This document shows, in pieces, positions 1 through 6,710 of a stretch of DNA of 10,824 bases. The notes under the pieces were generated by a model. That model ran no database searches. It had not been told where the DNA came from and worked only from the letters and a program-made list of their open reading frames with translations. This DNA is from Ramlibacter sp. GTDB lineage: Bacteria > Pseudomonadota > Gammaproteobacteria > Burkholderiales > Burkholderiaceae_C. The position numbers were made by a program, and so were the translations under genes. The stretch lies in the NCBI GenBank assembly GCA_026785815.1, contig JAJAZH010000194.1:1-10824 (forward strand), given 5' to 3'. Every line of letters begins with the position of its first letter. The stretch's first letter is position 1.

Positions 1-2
1 CC

Positions 3-362
<360 letters not shown>

Positions 363-381
363 CGGCTGCAGTGGCGATCAC

Positions 382-530
382 TGTCATTGCGGGCTTGAGC
401 CGCAATCCATCATTGTCATTGCGGGCTTGAGCCGCAATTCCTGTCATTGCGGGCTTGAGCCGCAATCCATGTCATTGCGGGCCTGACCCGCAATCCAGCG
501 TCATGGATCCCGGGTCAAGCCCGGGATGAC
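382..530. repeat. Cluster of five short palindromic (REP-like) repeats between mogA and cysE
   Basis: Four direct copies start at 382, 414, 442 and 470 (spacing 32, 28, 28). Each begins TGTCATTGCGGG and ends CCGCAAT. The 29 bases at 382-410 and 442-470 are identical; the copy at 414 shares the first 25 bases. Each is a small hairpin with arms ATTGCGG and CCGCAAT around 7 bases. The copy at 470-496 differs at two positions and has a longer perfect arm pair, ATTGCGGG/CCCGCAAT. A fifth, divergent copy at 504-530 is inverted: it starts TGGAT, ends ATGAC, and has arms ATCCCGGG (507-514) and CCCGGGAT (520-527) around TCAAG. Shared ends GTCAT...ATCCA mark them as one family, of a kind widespread between proteobacterial genes. 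No coding role is supported. Confidence 0.9.
507..527. terminator. Strong 8-bp hairpin, possible bidirectional terminator for mogA and cysE
   Basis: Arms ATCCCGGG (507-514) and CCCGGGAT (520-527) enclose a 5-base loop. The hairpin sits 28 bases past the cysE stop and about 145 bases past the mogA stop, between convergent genes. Neither strand has a following T-run, so it is not a classical intrinsic terminator. It may slow polymerase or protect mRNA 3' ends. It is also the inverted member of the repeat cluster. Confidence 0.4.
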
Positions 531-533
531 ACC

Positions 534-549
534 GCGCGGCATGCCGCGC
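534..549. other. 16-bp perfect palindrome just past the cysE stop
   Basis: GCGCGGCATGCCGCGC is a perfect inverted repeat without a spacer, 6 bases beyond the cysE stop codon. As RNA it could fold into a 5-bp all-GC stem with a 6-base loop, helping to end or protect the trmJ-cysE message. There is no T-run. A protein-binding site is possible but unsupported. Confidence 0.4.
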
Positions 550-555
550 TCCGCG

Positions 556-1329
556 TCACTTGCCGACCAGCTGCGTGAGCTTCTCGGCCTCGAAGCACTC
601 GGTGCGGGCGGCGTCCAGGGGCACGCAGTCCTCGCCCCGCTGGCTGGACGAAACCTTTTCGATCGCCTGCCACAGCAGGGCGATCTGGTGCTCGTGCGAT
701 GAGGCGTTGTCGATCAGGCCCTTCATGGCCTGGCTGAGCGGATCGTCTTCCAGCGTAATGCCGTAGGCCGCGAACTTGTCGGCGGGCGCCGTGACATCGG
801 CGCTTTCGCCGGATTTCGACGGGATGATGCGCGCCGGGATGCCGACCGCGGTGGCGCCGGCGGGAACCGGCTTGATGACGACCGCGTTGCTGCCGATCTT
901 GGCGCCGTCGCCCACCACGAAACCGCCCAGCACCTTGGCGCCCGCGCTCACCACCACGTTGCGCCCCAGCGTCGGATGGCGTTTGGTGCCTTTGTACAGC
1001 GAGGTGCCGCCCAGCGTGACGCCCTGGTAGATGGTGCAGCCATCGCCGATCTCCGCGGTCTCGCCCACCACGACGCCCATGGCATGGTCGAAAAAGACCT
1101 GCTGGCCGATCTTGGCGCCAGGATGGATTTCGATGCCGGTGAACCAGCGAGCCAGATGCGAGATGAATCGCCCCAGCCACTTGAAGCCGCGGATCCAGCA
1201 GCCATGGGCCAGGCGATGCAGCACCAGCGCATGCAGCCCCGGATAGCAGGTCAGCACTTCCCATGCGCTGCGCGCCGCGGGATCGCGCTCGAGGATGCAC
1301 TGGATGTCGGAGCGAAGGCGCGTGAACAT
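556..1329 (-). CDS. cysE: Serine O-acetyltransferase (short EpsC-type CysE)
   Basis: 257 residues. It transfers acetyl from acetyl-CoA to L-serine, giving O-acetylserine for cysteine synthesis in the cytoplasm. A short helical N-terminal region (about 1-65, starting MFTRLRSDIQCILERDPAAR) precedes a left-handed beta-helix of hexapeptide repeats (about 66-170). Visible active-site features are EIHP (67-70), DHAMG with D81 and H82, VVVGET, YQGVTLGGTS and KRHP with H118; H82 and H118 match the two catalytic-site histidines of E. coli CysE. Like other short forms it lacks most of the E. coli N-terminal domain. A tail of about 85 residues follows the helix, longer than in many short homologues. The ATG at 1329 is the only start that fits. 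It lies 27 bases after the trmJ stop on the same strand, so the two are probably co-transcribed. No good Shine-Dalgarno sequence is visible. Confidence 0.95.
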   Translation of the reverse strand: MFTRLRSDIQCILERDPAARSAWEVLTCYPGLHALVLHRLAHGCWIRGFKWLGRFISHLARWFTGIEIHPGAKIGQQVFFDHAMGVVVGETAEIGDGCTIYQGVTLGGTSLYKGTKRHPTLGRNVVVSAGAKVLGGFVVGDGAKIGSNAVVIKPVPAGATAVGIPARIIPSKSGESADVTAPADKFAAYGITLEDDPLSQAMKGLIDNASSHEHQIALLWQAIEKVSSSQRGEDCVPLDAARTECFEAEKLTQLVGK

Positions 1330-1356
1330 GCGGCTGCCGGAAGTGAAGCGGGCAGT

Positions 1357-2103
1357 CTAAGGCTTTGCTTTCGCAGCCGCTTCGGCCATGGCTTTGGCCA
1401 CCCCGCGCAGGATGTGGATTTCTTCGGGCGAGAGTTGCGCCCGGTTGAACAGCTGGTTCAGGCGCGGCATCAGTTTCCTGGGCACATGCGGGTCGAGGAA
1501 GCCGATGTCGACCAGCGAGCGTTCCCAGTGCTGCAGCATCCCGGCAACCTCACGGGCATCGGCACGGGCATCGACGCCGGCATCCGGGCGCGCGCCAGCA
1601 CCGCTCGGCGTGGCCGCGAACCCGCCCAGCGCCGCGCGCCATTCGTAGGCGATCACCTGGATCGCGGCGGCCAGGTTCAGCGAGCCGAACGTCGGGTCGG
1701 TCGGGATCGTCAGCGCCACATGGCAGCGGTAGACATCGTCGTTGCTCATGCCGAAGCGCTCGGAGCCGAACAGGAAGGCGACGCCCTGCGCCGATTGCGC
1801 GACTCCGGGCAGGTGCTCGCGCGGCGTCGAAGTGGGCGGGCCGAAGTCGCGCGGCGTCATCGCCGTGGCGCACAGGTAGCCGATGCCGTCGAGCGCCTCG
1901 TCCAGCGTGGCGACGATTCGCGCCCGTCGCAGCACGTCGAGCGCGCCGCTGGCCCGCTGAATCGTTTCTTCCCGCGCCAGCACGTTCGGCCAGCGCGGGG
2001 CCACCAGCACCAGGTCGTCGAAACCCATCACCCGCAGCGCCCGCGCTGCCGCGCCGACATTGCCGGCATGGCTGGTGTTGATCAGGATGAAGCGGGTGCG
2101 CAT
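1357..2103 (-). CDS. trmJ: tRNA (cytidine/uridine-32-2'-O)-methyltransferase TrmJ
   Basis: 248 residues. This is a SPOUT (SpoU) family enzyme; E. coli TrmJ methylates the ribose of nucleotide 32 in the tRNA anticodon loop using S-adenosylmethionine. Motif 1 is NTSHAGNVGAAARALRVMGF (residues 9-28). Motif 2 is FGSERFGMSN (112-121). Motif 3 is TIPTDPTFGSLNLAAAIQV (132-150), which forms the knotted cofactor site. A C-terminal helical region (about 185-248) is expected to support dimerisation and tRNA binding. The linker at about 163-184 is an Ala/Asp/Arg/Gly stretch of low complexity that probably varies among relatives. The start MRTRFILINTSH is typical of the family. It is the first gene of a leftward pair with cysE and diverges from the SulP gene, 87 bases away. 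Closely related SpoU enzymes are the only alternative. Confidence 0.93.
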   Translation of the reverse strand: MRTRFILINTSHAGNVGAAARALRVMGFDDLVLVAPRWPNVLAREETIQRASGALDVLRRARIVATLDEALDGIGYLCATAMTPRDFGPPTSTPREHLPGVAQSAQGVAFLFGSERFGMSNDDVYRCHVALTIPTDPTFGSLNLAAAIQVIAYEWRAALGGFAATPSGAGARPDAGVDARADAREVAGMLQHWERSLVDIGFLDPHVPRKLMPRLNQLFNRAQLSPEEIHILRGVAKAMAEAAAKAKP

Positions 2104-2156
2104 CCGCCGGATTGTCCCTGCATCGCCGCCGGGGGACCGGCGACCGTCCGCCGGGC

Positions 2157-2185
2157 TTGGTCCGGCGCGCCGAAGACCCTAAACT
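2157..2185 (+). promoter_or_regulatory. Predicted promoter of the SulP gene, placed for a leaderless transcript
   Basis: TTGGTC (2157-2162) and TAAACT (2180-2185) are separated by exactly 17 bases and match the sigma-70 -35 and -10 consensus at 3 and 4 of 6 positions. Transcription would begin about 6-7 bases after the -10 box, at or within a base of the ATG at 2191. No Shine-Dalgarno sequence lies ahead of that ATG, consistent with a leaderless mRNA. This is inferred from sequence only. Confidence 0.45.
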
Positions 2186-2190
2186 GGCGC

Positions 2191-4341
2191 ATGCTGAAAG
2201 GACTGGCCAAGCAGTTGTCGTCCGGCCTGATCCTGGGGCTCAGCACGGTCATCTACGCCGTCTCGTATGCGGCGCTGATCTTCTCCGGCGACCTTTCCGC
2301 ATTCCTGCCGTATGCGCTGACGATCACGCTGATCACGGCCGCTGTCGGCGGGCTGTACGGCGTGTTCTCGGAAGAGGCCACCTTCGTCAACGGGCCCGAC
2401 TCCAACACCTCGTCGGTGCTGGCCGGCATGGTCGCGGCACTGGCGGCGACACCCTTGCCGGGCACCCATCCGCTGCATGCCGCCGTCGCGCTGCTGCTGT
2501 TGGCATCGGTCTCCACCGCCCTGGCCTATCTGCTGATCGAACGCTTCGGCGCGGCCCGGCTGGTGCGCTTCATTCCGTTCCAGGTGATGGCCGGGTTCCT
2601 GGCCTCGACCGGATGGCTGATGTCCAGCGGAGCGTTCAACATCATTGCAGGCACTCCGCTGTCTGCCGACGGCATCGCCGCCATCCTCGAGCAGCCCTGG
2701 CGACCCGAACTGGCTGTCGGCGTGCTGCTGGTGGTGGCGCTCGACCTGTTGACCCGCCGCTTCAACGCGGCAATCGTGTTTCCGCTGTTCATCGTGGTGG
2801 TGTCCGTCGTCGTCAACCTGGTGATCCTGCTTGGCTGCCCGGGCGTGCCGTCGTGCCAGCCGGAGCGCTGGTTCTTCCAGCCGTTCACCCGCCTGCAGTG
2901 GCTGCCGCCGTGGGACCTGCGGTTCGACAGCAGCCTGCTGCTGGAACTGGCGCGAATGGCGCCATCGTTCTTCGCCCTCGCCTTCGTCGGCACGCTCACC
3001 GTGCTGCTCTCGCTCAGCAGCCTGGAACTGACCTACAAACGCGATTTCGCGCTGGAACCGGCGCTGCGCTGGCATGGACGCCTGACGCTGGCGGCGGCCG
3101 CGCTGGGCGGCTACATGGGCGTGATCTCGATCGGCCGCAGCACCATGTGCCGGCAGACCGGCGGCGGCCGCTGGACCGGGCTGGTGATCTGCGCGGTCTC
3201 GCTGGCCGTCCTGTTCGGCCTGGGCTGGGTGATGGCCTGGATCCCCAAGGTGGCGCTCGGCGCGCTGGTGCTGTACCTGGGCGTCCACATGCTCAGGCAG
3301 TGGCTGTGGGACCTGCGCAAGGACCTCAACCGCACCGACCTGCTGCAGGTGGTGGGCATCCTGGCCTGCGTGATCGCCTTCGGCTATGTCGTGGGATTCC
3401 TGGCCGGACTGCTGGCCGCCTGCATCTTCTTCGTCGTCAACTACAGCCACATGCCCTACATCCGGCTCGACACCACACTGGCGAGCGTGCGCAGTTCGGT
3501 GATCCGCGACGTGGCGGACCAGCAGCACCTGAATTCGGCCGGCGCGGCCTGCCGCATCGGCCGCTTCGAGGGCTTCATTTTCTTCGGGGTGGCGAACTCG
3601 ATCTACGAGTGGTACCGCGCCGCGCCGGCGCAGCAGTTTTCGGTGCTGCTGCTGGATTTTTCCCATGCCAAGGGCATCGACCAGTCCGCGGTCGCGGTGA
3701 TCCAGAAGATCGTGCGCAACGAAGCCGCGCAGGAAAAGTGCCTGATCCTGTCGCTGAGCGAAGCGCTCCACGACAGTTTCCGTTCAGCGCTGCAGACCGT
3801 GCCCGAAGCGCAGCGGCCGGGCATCACGCGCAGCTTCGACGCCGCCCTGGAACGAGCCGAAGAGTTCGTGCTGGCCGCGCGCCAGGGCGCCACTGACAGC
3901 GCCGACTCCAGCCGCGCCGGTCCGCTGAAGTTCCTCGAGTCGGCGCAGGACCAGCAAGACTTCGCGGCGTTCCTGGACTCTGTGCATCTCGACGCAGGCG
4001 ACACGCTGTTCGAGGAAGGGCAGGCGTCCGATGAAACCTACTTCGTCGAATCCGGCCGGCTGGAGGTGGTGAAGCTCGGCGTGCACCGGATGCCGGTCCG
4101 GCTGGCCAAGGTCTTCGCCGGCTCGATGATCGGCGAGATGGCGCTGTACTCGGGCCTCCCGCGCAGCGCCAGCGTGATCGCGGTCGAGGCCGCAGTGCTG
4201 CGGGTACTGACGCGCGAGGGCTGGATGCGGATGAAGCAGCATCGGCCCGACCTCGCGACCCGTCTCGACCACCACGTCATCCTCAGCCTCGCCAACACGG
4301 TCGGCCGGGCCAGCACCGCGCTGAGCCAGCAGGAGGACTGA
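2191..4341 (+). CDS. SulP/SLC26-family transporter fused to STAS and cyclic-nucleotide-binding domains
   Basis: 716 residues, in three parts. About 10-418 is a hydrophobic SulP core with many membrane segments; a GPDSNTSS segment (68-75) fits the conserved start of TM3, and a GRSTMCRQTGGG stretch (315-326) lies in the second half. About 452-565 is a cytoplasmic STAS domain with LLLDFSHAKGIDQSA (486-500). About 580-700 is a cyclic-nucleotide-binding domain whose phosphate cassette GEMALYSGLPRSASV (648-662) keeps the Gly-Glu and Arg-Ser pair that bind cNMP in CAP-type proteins. SulP proteins carry anions such as sulfate, bicarbonate or dicarboxylates; the substrate here cannot be told. TM1 lacks the usual Ile-Pro-Gln and reads VIYAVSYAAL. 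The frame stays open upstream across trmJ and into cysE, but similarity begins at MLKGLAKQLSSG, so ATG 2191 is chosen. suhB follows 85 bases on. A ligand-gated transporter is the likely role. Confidence 0.88.
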   Translation: MLKGLAKQLSSGLILGLSTVIYAVSYAALIFSGDLSAFLPYALTITLITAAVGGLYGVFSEEATFVNGPDSNTSSVLAGMVAALAATPLPGTHPLHAAVALLLLASVSTALAYLLIERFGAARLVRFIPFQVMAGFLASTGWLMSSGAFNIIAGTPLSADGIAAILEQPWRPELAVGVLLVVALDLLTRRFNAAIVFPLFIVVVSVVVNLVILLGCPGVPSCQPERWFFQPFTRLQWLPPWDLRFDSSLLLELARMAPSFFALAFVGTLTVLLSLSSLELTYKRDFALEPALRWHGRLTLAAAALGGYMGVISIGRSTMCRQTGGGRWTGLVICAVSLAVLFGLGWVMAWIPKVALGALVLYLGVHMLRQWLWDLRKDLNRTDLLQVVGILACVIAFGYVVGFLAGLLAACIFFVVNYSHMPYIRLDTTLASVRSSVIRDVADQQHLNSAGAACRIGRFEGFIFFGVANSIYEWYRAAPAQQFSVLLLDFSHAKGIDQSAVAVIQKIVRNEAAQEKCLILSLSEALHDSFRSALQTVPEAQRPGITRSFDAALERAEEFVLAARQGATDSADSSRAGPLKFLESAQDQQDFAAFLDSVHLDAGDTLFEEGQASDETYFVESGRLEVVKLGVHRMPVRLAKVFAGSMIGEMALYSGLPRSASVIAVEAAVLRVLTREGWMRMKQHRPDLATRLDHHVILSLANTVGRASTALSQQED

Positions 4342-4367
4342 AGGCCGCAGCGACCGGGCGCGGCGGG

Positions 4368-4373
4368 TAAAAT
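4368..4373 (+). promoter_or_regulatory. Candidate -10 box for suhB
   Basis: TAAAAT sits in the short AT-rich patch GGTAAAATATCC between the SulP stop and the suhB ATG. No convincing -35 box lies 16-18 bases upstream. Transcription from here would give a leader of about 47 bases ending in CACCACAATTT, which has no Shine-Dalgarno motif. suhB may also be read through from the SulP gene. Confidence 0.45.
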
Positions 4374-4426
4374 ATCCGGCTCGCCTGTCGGATCGCCGGC
4401 CGGCCCCCTGCTCTTCACCACAATTT

Positions 4427-5332
4427 ATGTCGTCTCCCAACCTGCATCCCATGCTCAACGTGGCCGTCAAGGCTGCCCGCGCCGCCGGCGCCATCATCAA
4501 CCGCGCCGCGCTGGACGTGGAATCGGTCCGGATCTCGCAGAAGCAGGTCAACGACTTCGTCACCGAAGTCGACCATGCGAGCGAGGCGATCATCATCGAA
4601 ACACTGCTCACCGCGTACCCCGATCACGGCATCTGGGCCGAGGAATCGGGCAAGACCCACGGCGCCAGGAATGCCGAGAGCGTCTGGATCATCGATCCGC
4701 TGGACGGCACCACCAACTTCATCCACGGCTTCCCGGTCTACTGCGTCAGCATCGCGCTGGCGGTGCGCGGCAGGGTCGAGCAGGCCGTCATCTACGACCC
4801 GAGCCGCAACGACCTGTTCACCGCCACCAACGGCCGTGGCGCCTACCTCAACGAGCGCCGGCTGCGGGTCTCCAAGCGCACGCAACTCAAGGAAAGCCTG
4901 ATCTCGACCGGCTTTCCATTCCGGCCCGGCGACAACTTCAACAACTACCTGCGCATGATGTCCGAGGTGATGCAGCGCACAGCGGGCTTGCGCCGCCCCG
5001 GCGCCGCCGCACTCGATCTGGCGTACGTGGCAGCTGGCTTCACCGACGGCTTTTTCGAAACCGGCCTGTCGGCCTGGGACGTCGCGGCCGGCTCGCTGCT
5101 GGTGACCGAGGCGGGCGGCCTGATCGGCAATTTCACCGGCGAATCGGACTTCCTGGAGCAGCGCGAATGCGTCGCCGGCAACCCGAAGGTGTACGGCCAG
5201 CTGGTGGCGATCCTGCACAAGTACAGCAAGTTCGCCAGCGCCGGCGAGAAGGCCGCATTGCGCCAGAGCACCGAAACGCTGGTGGCGCCGAACCTGCGCC
5301 CCGGCGCCGGCCTGAGCGACGCACAGCCGTAA
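4427..5332 (+). CDS. suhB: Inositol-1-monophosphatase family protein SuhB
   Basis: 301 residues. This is a Mg2+-dependent phosphatase of the IMPase fold; in E. coli, SuhB also joins the NusA-containing rRNA antitermination complex. Metal-site motifs are complete: WAEESG with E72 and E73, DPLDGTTNF with D90 and D93, and GLSAWDVAAG with W217 and D218. DFVTEVDHASE (43-53) is the conserved segment before the first metal ligand. The core ends near residue 268. A tail of about 30 residues rich in Ala, Pro and Gly makes it longer than E. coli SuhB (about 267). The start MSSPNLHPMLNVAVKAARAAG is family-like, and the ATG is preceded by AATTT with no clear ribosome site. In E. coli suhB is the divergent neighbour of trmJ; here the SulP gene lies between them. 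It converges with the HPP-CBS gene. Whether its main role here is phosphatase or antitermination cannot be read from sequence. Confidence 0.94.
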   Translation: MSSPNLHPMLNVAVKAARAAGAIINRAALDVESVRISQKQVNDFVTEVDHASEAIIIETLLTAYPDHGIWAEESGKTHGARNAESVWIIDPLDGTTNFIHGFPVYCVSIALAVRGRVEQAVIYDPSRNDLFTATNGRGAYLNERRLRVSKRTQLKESLISTGFPFRPGDNFNNYLRMMSEVMQRTAGLRRPGAAALDLAYVAAGFTDGFFETGLSAWDVAAGSLLVTEAGGLIGNFTGESDFLEQRECVAGNPKVYGQLVAILHKYSKFASAGEKAALRQSTETLVAPNLRPGAGLSDAQP

Positions 5333-5352
5333 AGCTGCGCAAGTCTGAGTCA

Positions 5353-5372
5353 CTGCAGCCCTGAGGCTGCGG
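5353..5372. terminator. Hairpin between convergent suhB and HPP-CBS genes
   Basis: An 8-bp stem with one G-U pair, including arms GCAGCC (5355-5360) and GGCTGC (5365-5370), closes on a CTGA tetraloop. It lies 20 bases after the suhB stop and 3 bases beyond the HPP stop. No T-run follows on either strand. A shorter alternative stem, GCGGC (5369-5373) with GCCGC (5380-5384), overlaps it. A shared, non-classical terminator is plausible. Confidence 0.45.
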
Positions 5373-5375
5373 CCT

Positions 5376-6515
5376 TCAAGCCGCCGGCTGCACCGCGCGG
5401 TACAGCGCCCGCACCAGGTCCGACTGCGTGATGATCCCCACCAGCCGCTGCTCGCTGTCGATGATCGGAATGTGGTGGTGGCCCTTTTCGGAGAACAGTG
5501 GCGCCAGCTCGATCAGGAAGCGGTCGGCGCTGGCCACCTGGACCTTGCGCGTCATGATCTGGCCGACCACCTCCGGGCGGTCGGTGTGGGTGGCGCCGCT
5601 CACACGCAACAGCGACCGCAGCCGTTCGGCGATGCCTTCATGGGTTTGCAGGTCGATGCTGCGCATGAAATCCGCCACCGTCACGATGCCGGCAATGCGG
5701 CGGGCCCGGTCCGTCACTGGCAGTGCCTTGATCCGATGAAGCCGCATCCGCTCCCAGGCTTCGTGCAACGGCGTGCCGAACTGCACCGAGATCGGCTCGG
5801 GCGTCATGACGTCCAAGCAGCGCAGCTGGCCGAGGTTGCGCCGGTAGGCAGCCGACTCCGCGCCGTGCAACAGGGCTTCGAGATCGTCCCGGCTGATGTC
5901 CAGCACCTGGTTGTAATGCGCGAGGGCCGTGTCCAGGTCTTGCGTGCTGAAGCGGGAGCCGGCGGGCGTCGTGCCCGGCGCGGGGGACGACTGGGCATGC
6001 GGATAAGGACGCCCGATCAGGTTGTTGTACGCCATGCCGGTCAGCACCAGCAGGATCGAATTGAGCAGCACCGGGAACGCCGAAAAATGGAACGACGATG
6101 TCTGGCTCAGCACCACCAGCAGCGCGGTGGCGCCCCCCGGGGGATGCAGGCAGCGCAACTGGAACATCGCCGCGATGGCCAGTGCGACGGCCAAAGCGCC
6201 GGCCAGTCCCGGATCCGGAATTGCCAGCACGCAGGCCGTGCCGACCAGCGCCGAAATCGTGTTGCCGCCGACCACCGCCCAGGGTTGCGCCAGCGGACTG
6301 GCAGGCAGGGCGAACACCAGCACCGCGGTCGCTCCCATCGGGGCGACCAGCCAGGGACCCAGGCCGTCGCCGCCCAGCCAGCGGCTCAAGAGTCCCGAAA
6401 TCAGGATGCCGAAGAAGGCGCCGCCGACCGACCGCCAGCGCTGGTTGGCATCGACCCGGACCGGCGCCGGCCACAGGGCGGCCAGTCCGTTGCGGATCCG
6501 AACGCGCATTGGCAC
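5376..6515 (-). CDS. HPP-family integral membrane protein with tandem CBS domains
   Basis: 379 residues from a GTG at 6515, or 377 from an ATG at 6509; neither has a visible Shine-Dalgarno site. About 28-168 is the HPP membrane domain with roughly five hydrophobic segments. Its signature CLHPPGGAT (122-130) contains the His-Pro-Pro that names the family, and LVAPMGATAVLVFALP (56-71) is also typical. A hydrophilic linker leads to a CBS pair: about 234-290 (DVMTPEPISV ... GIVTVADFM) and about 317-375 (QIMTRKVQVA ... GIITQSDLVRAL). CBS pairs usually bind adenine nucleotides and gate the attached domain. Plant plastid HPP proteins have been linked to nitrite transport; the bacterial substrate is generally unknown, so I infer only a nucleotide-regulated membrane protein. 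A 15-codon ORF with a better ribosome site lies just upstream. The gene converges with suhB and diverges from the copper-binding gene. Confidence 0.88.
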   Translation of the reverse strand: MPMRVRIRNGLAALWPAPVRVDANQRWRSVGGAFFGILISGLLSRWLGGDGLGPWLVAPMGATAVLVFALPASPLAQPWAVVGGNTISALVGTACVLAIPDPGLAGALAVALAIAAMFQLRCLHPPGGATALLVVLSQTSSFHFSAFPVLLNSILLVLTGMAYNNLIGRPYPHAQSSPAPGTTPAGSRFSTQDLDTALAHYNQVLDISRDDLEALLHGAESAAYRRNLGQLRCLDVMTPEPISVQFGTPLHEAWERMRLHRIKALPVTDRARRIAGIVTVADFMRSIDLQTHEGIAERLRSLLRVSGATHTDRPEVVGQIMTRKVQVASADRFLIELAPLFSEKGHHHIPIIDSEQRLVGIITQSDLVRALYRAVQPAA

Positions 6516-6523
6516 GGTGCGCG

Positions 6524-6571
6524 TCAGGGCCGACTCGCTCTCGGTGTTTTGGGTTGGTGTCTCAGGGACAT
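6524..6571 (-). CDS. Possible 15-codon leader ORF ahead of the HPP-CBS gene
   Basis: ATG at 6571 opens MSLRHQPKTPRASRP and ends at TGA 6526-6524, 8 bases before the GTG start of the HPP gene. Its Shine-Dalgarno AGGAG (complement of 6581-6585) is 9 bases from the ATG and is better than anything at the HPP start. The predicted -10 box lies just upstream, so this would be the first start on the message. It could be a translational-coupling leader, the true N-terminus of the HPP protein displaced by a frameshift, or chance. The peptide is basic and matches no leader I know. Confidence 0.3.
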   Translation of the reverse strand: MSLRHQPKTPRASRP

Positions 6572-6598
6572 GCGCCGGCTCTCCTGTGCAGCGTCTCG

Positions 6599-6604
6599 AT
6601 TATC
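6599..6604 (-). promoter_or_regulatory. Candidate -10 box for the HPP-CBS gene
   Basis: On the minus strand this reads GATAAT (5 of 6 to consensus). No recognisable -35 box lies 16-18 bases further up. A start about 7 bases on would give a transcript beginning near 6592, leaving room for the AGGAG site and the ATG at 6571. Confidence 0.35.
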
Positions 6605-6663
6605 TCCGGCCGCACCATGGCAGTGCGCCGGATTCGGAAGGCGATGCCGCATCACCCGAAAGG

Positions 6664-6669
6664 TAAAAT
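6664..6669 (+). promoter_or_regulatory. Candidate -10 box for the copper-binding gene and mutS
   Basis: TAAAAT in the context AGGTAAAATCGC, 41 bases before the ATG at 6711, resembles the candidate suhB -10 box. No good -35 box is seen, and no copper-sensor operator palindrome was recognised nearby. It would give a leader of about 35 bases containing the AGGA ribosome site. Confidence 0.45.
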
Positions 6670-6698
6670 CGCTGCGCGCACGGCCCAGGCATGTCCGC

Positions 6699-6702
6699 AG
6701 GA
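6699..6702 (+). promoter_or_regulatory. Ribosome binding site fixing the copper-binding gene start
   Basis: AGGA lies 8 bases before the ATG at 6711. The open frame extends far upstream, but this site plus the signal peptide that begins at the ATG settle the start. Confidence 0.65.
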
Positions 6703-6710
6703 AAAAACAT

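Noticed and set aside
382..496. Possible CRISPR array from regular 28-base repeats
   Set aside because: Copies are nearly contiguous with 1-5 base gaps and no unique spacers, and no cas genes are near.
976..2190. The SulP frame stays open for 405 codons upstream of ATG 2191, across trmJ and part of cysE
   Set aside because: The upstream part is Arg/Ala/Gln-rich antisense translation of two well-supported genes with no family motif; SulP similarity begins at MLKGLAKQ.
2179..3771. A 530-codon open frame antisense to the SulP gene
   Set aside because: Composition is Gln/His/Arg/Asp-rich without motifs; the sense strand encodes a clear transporter.
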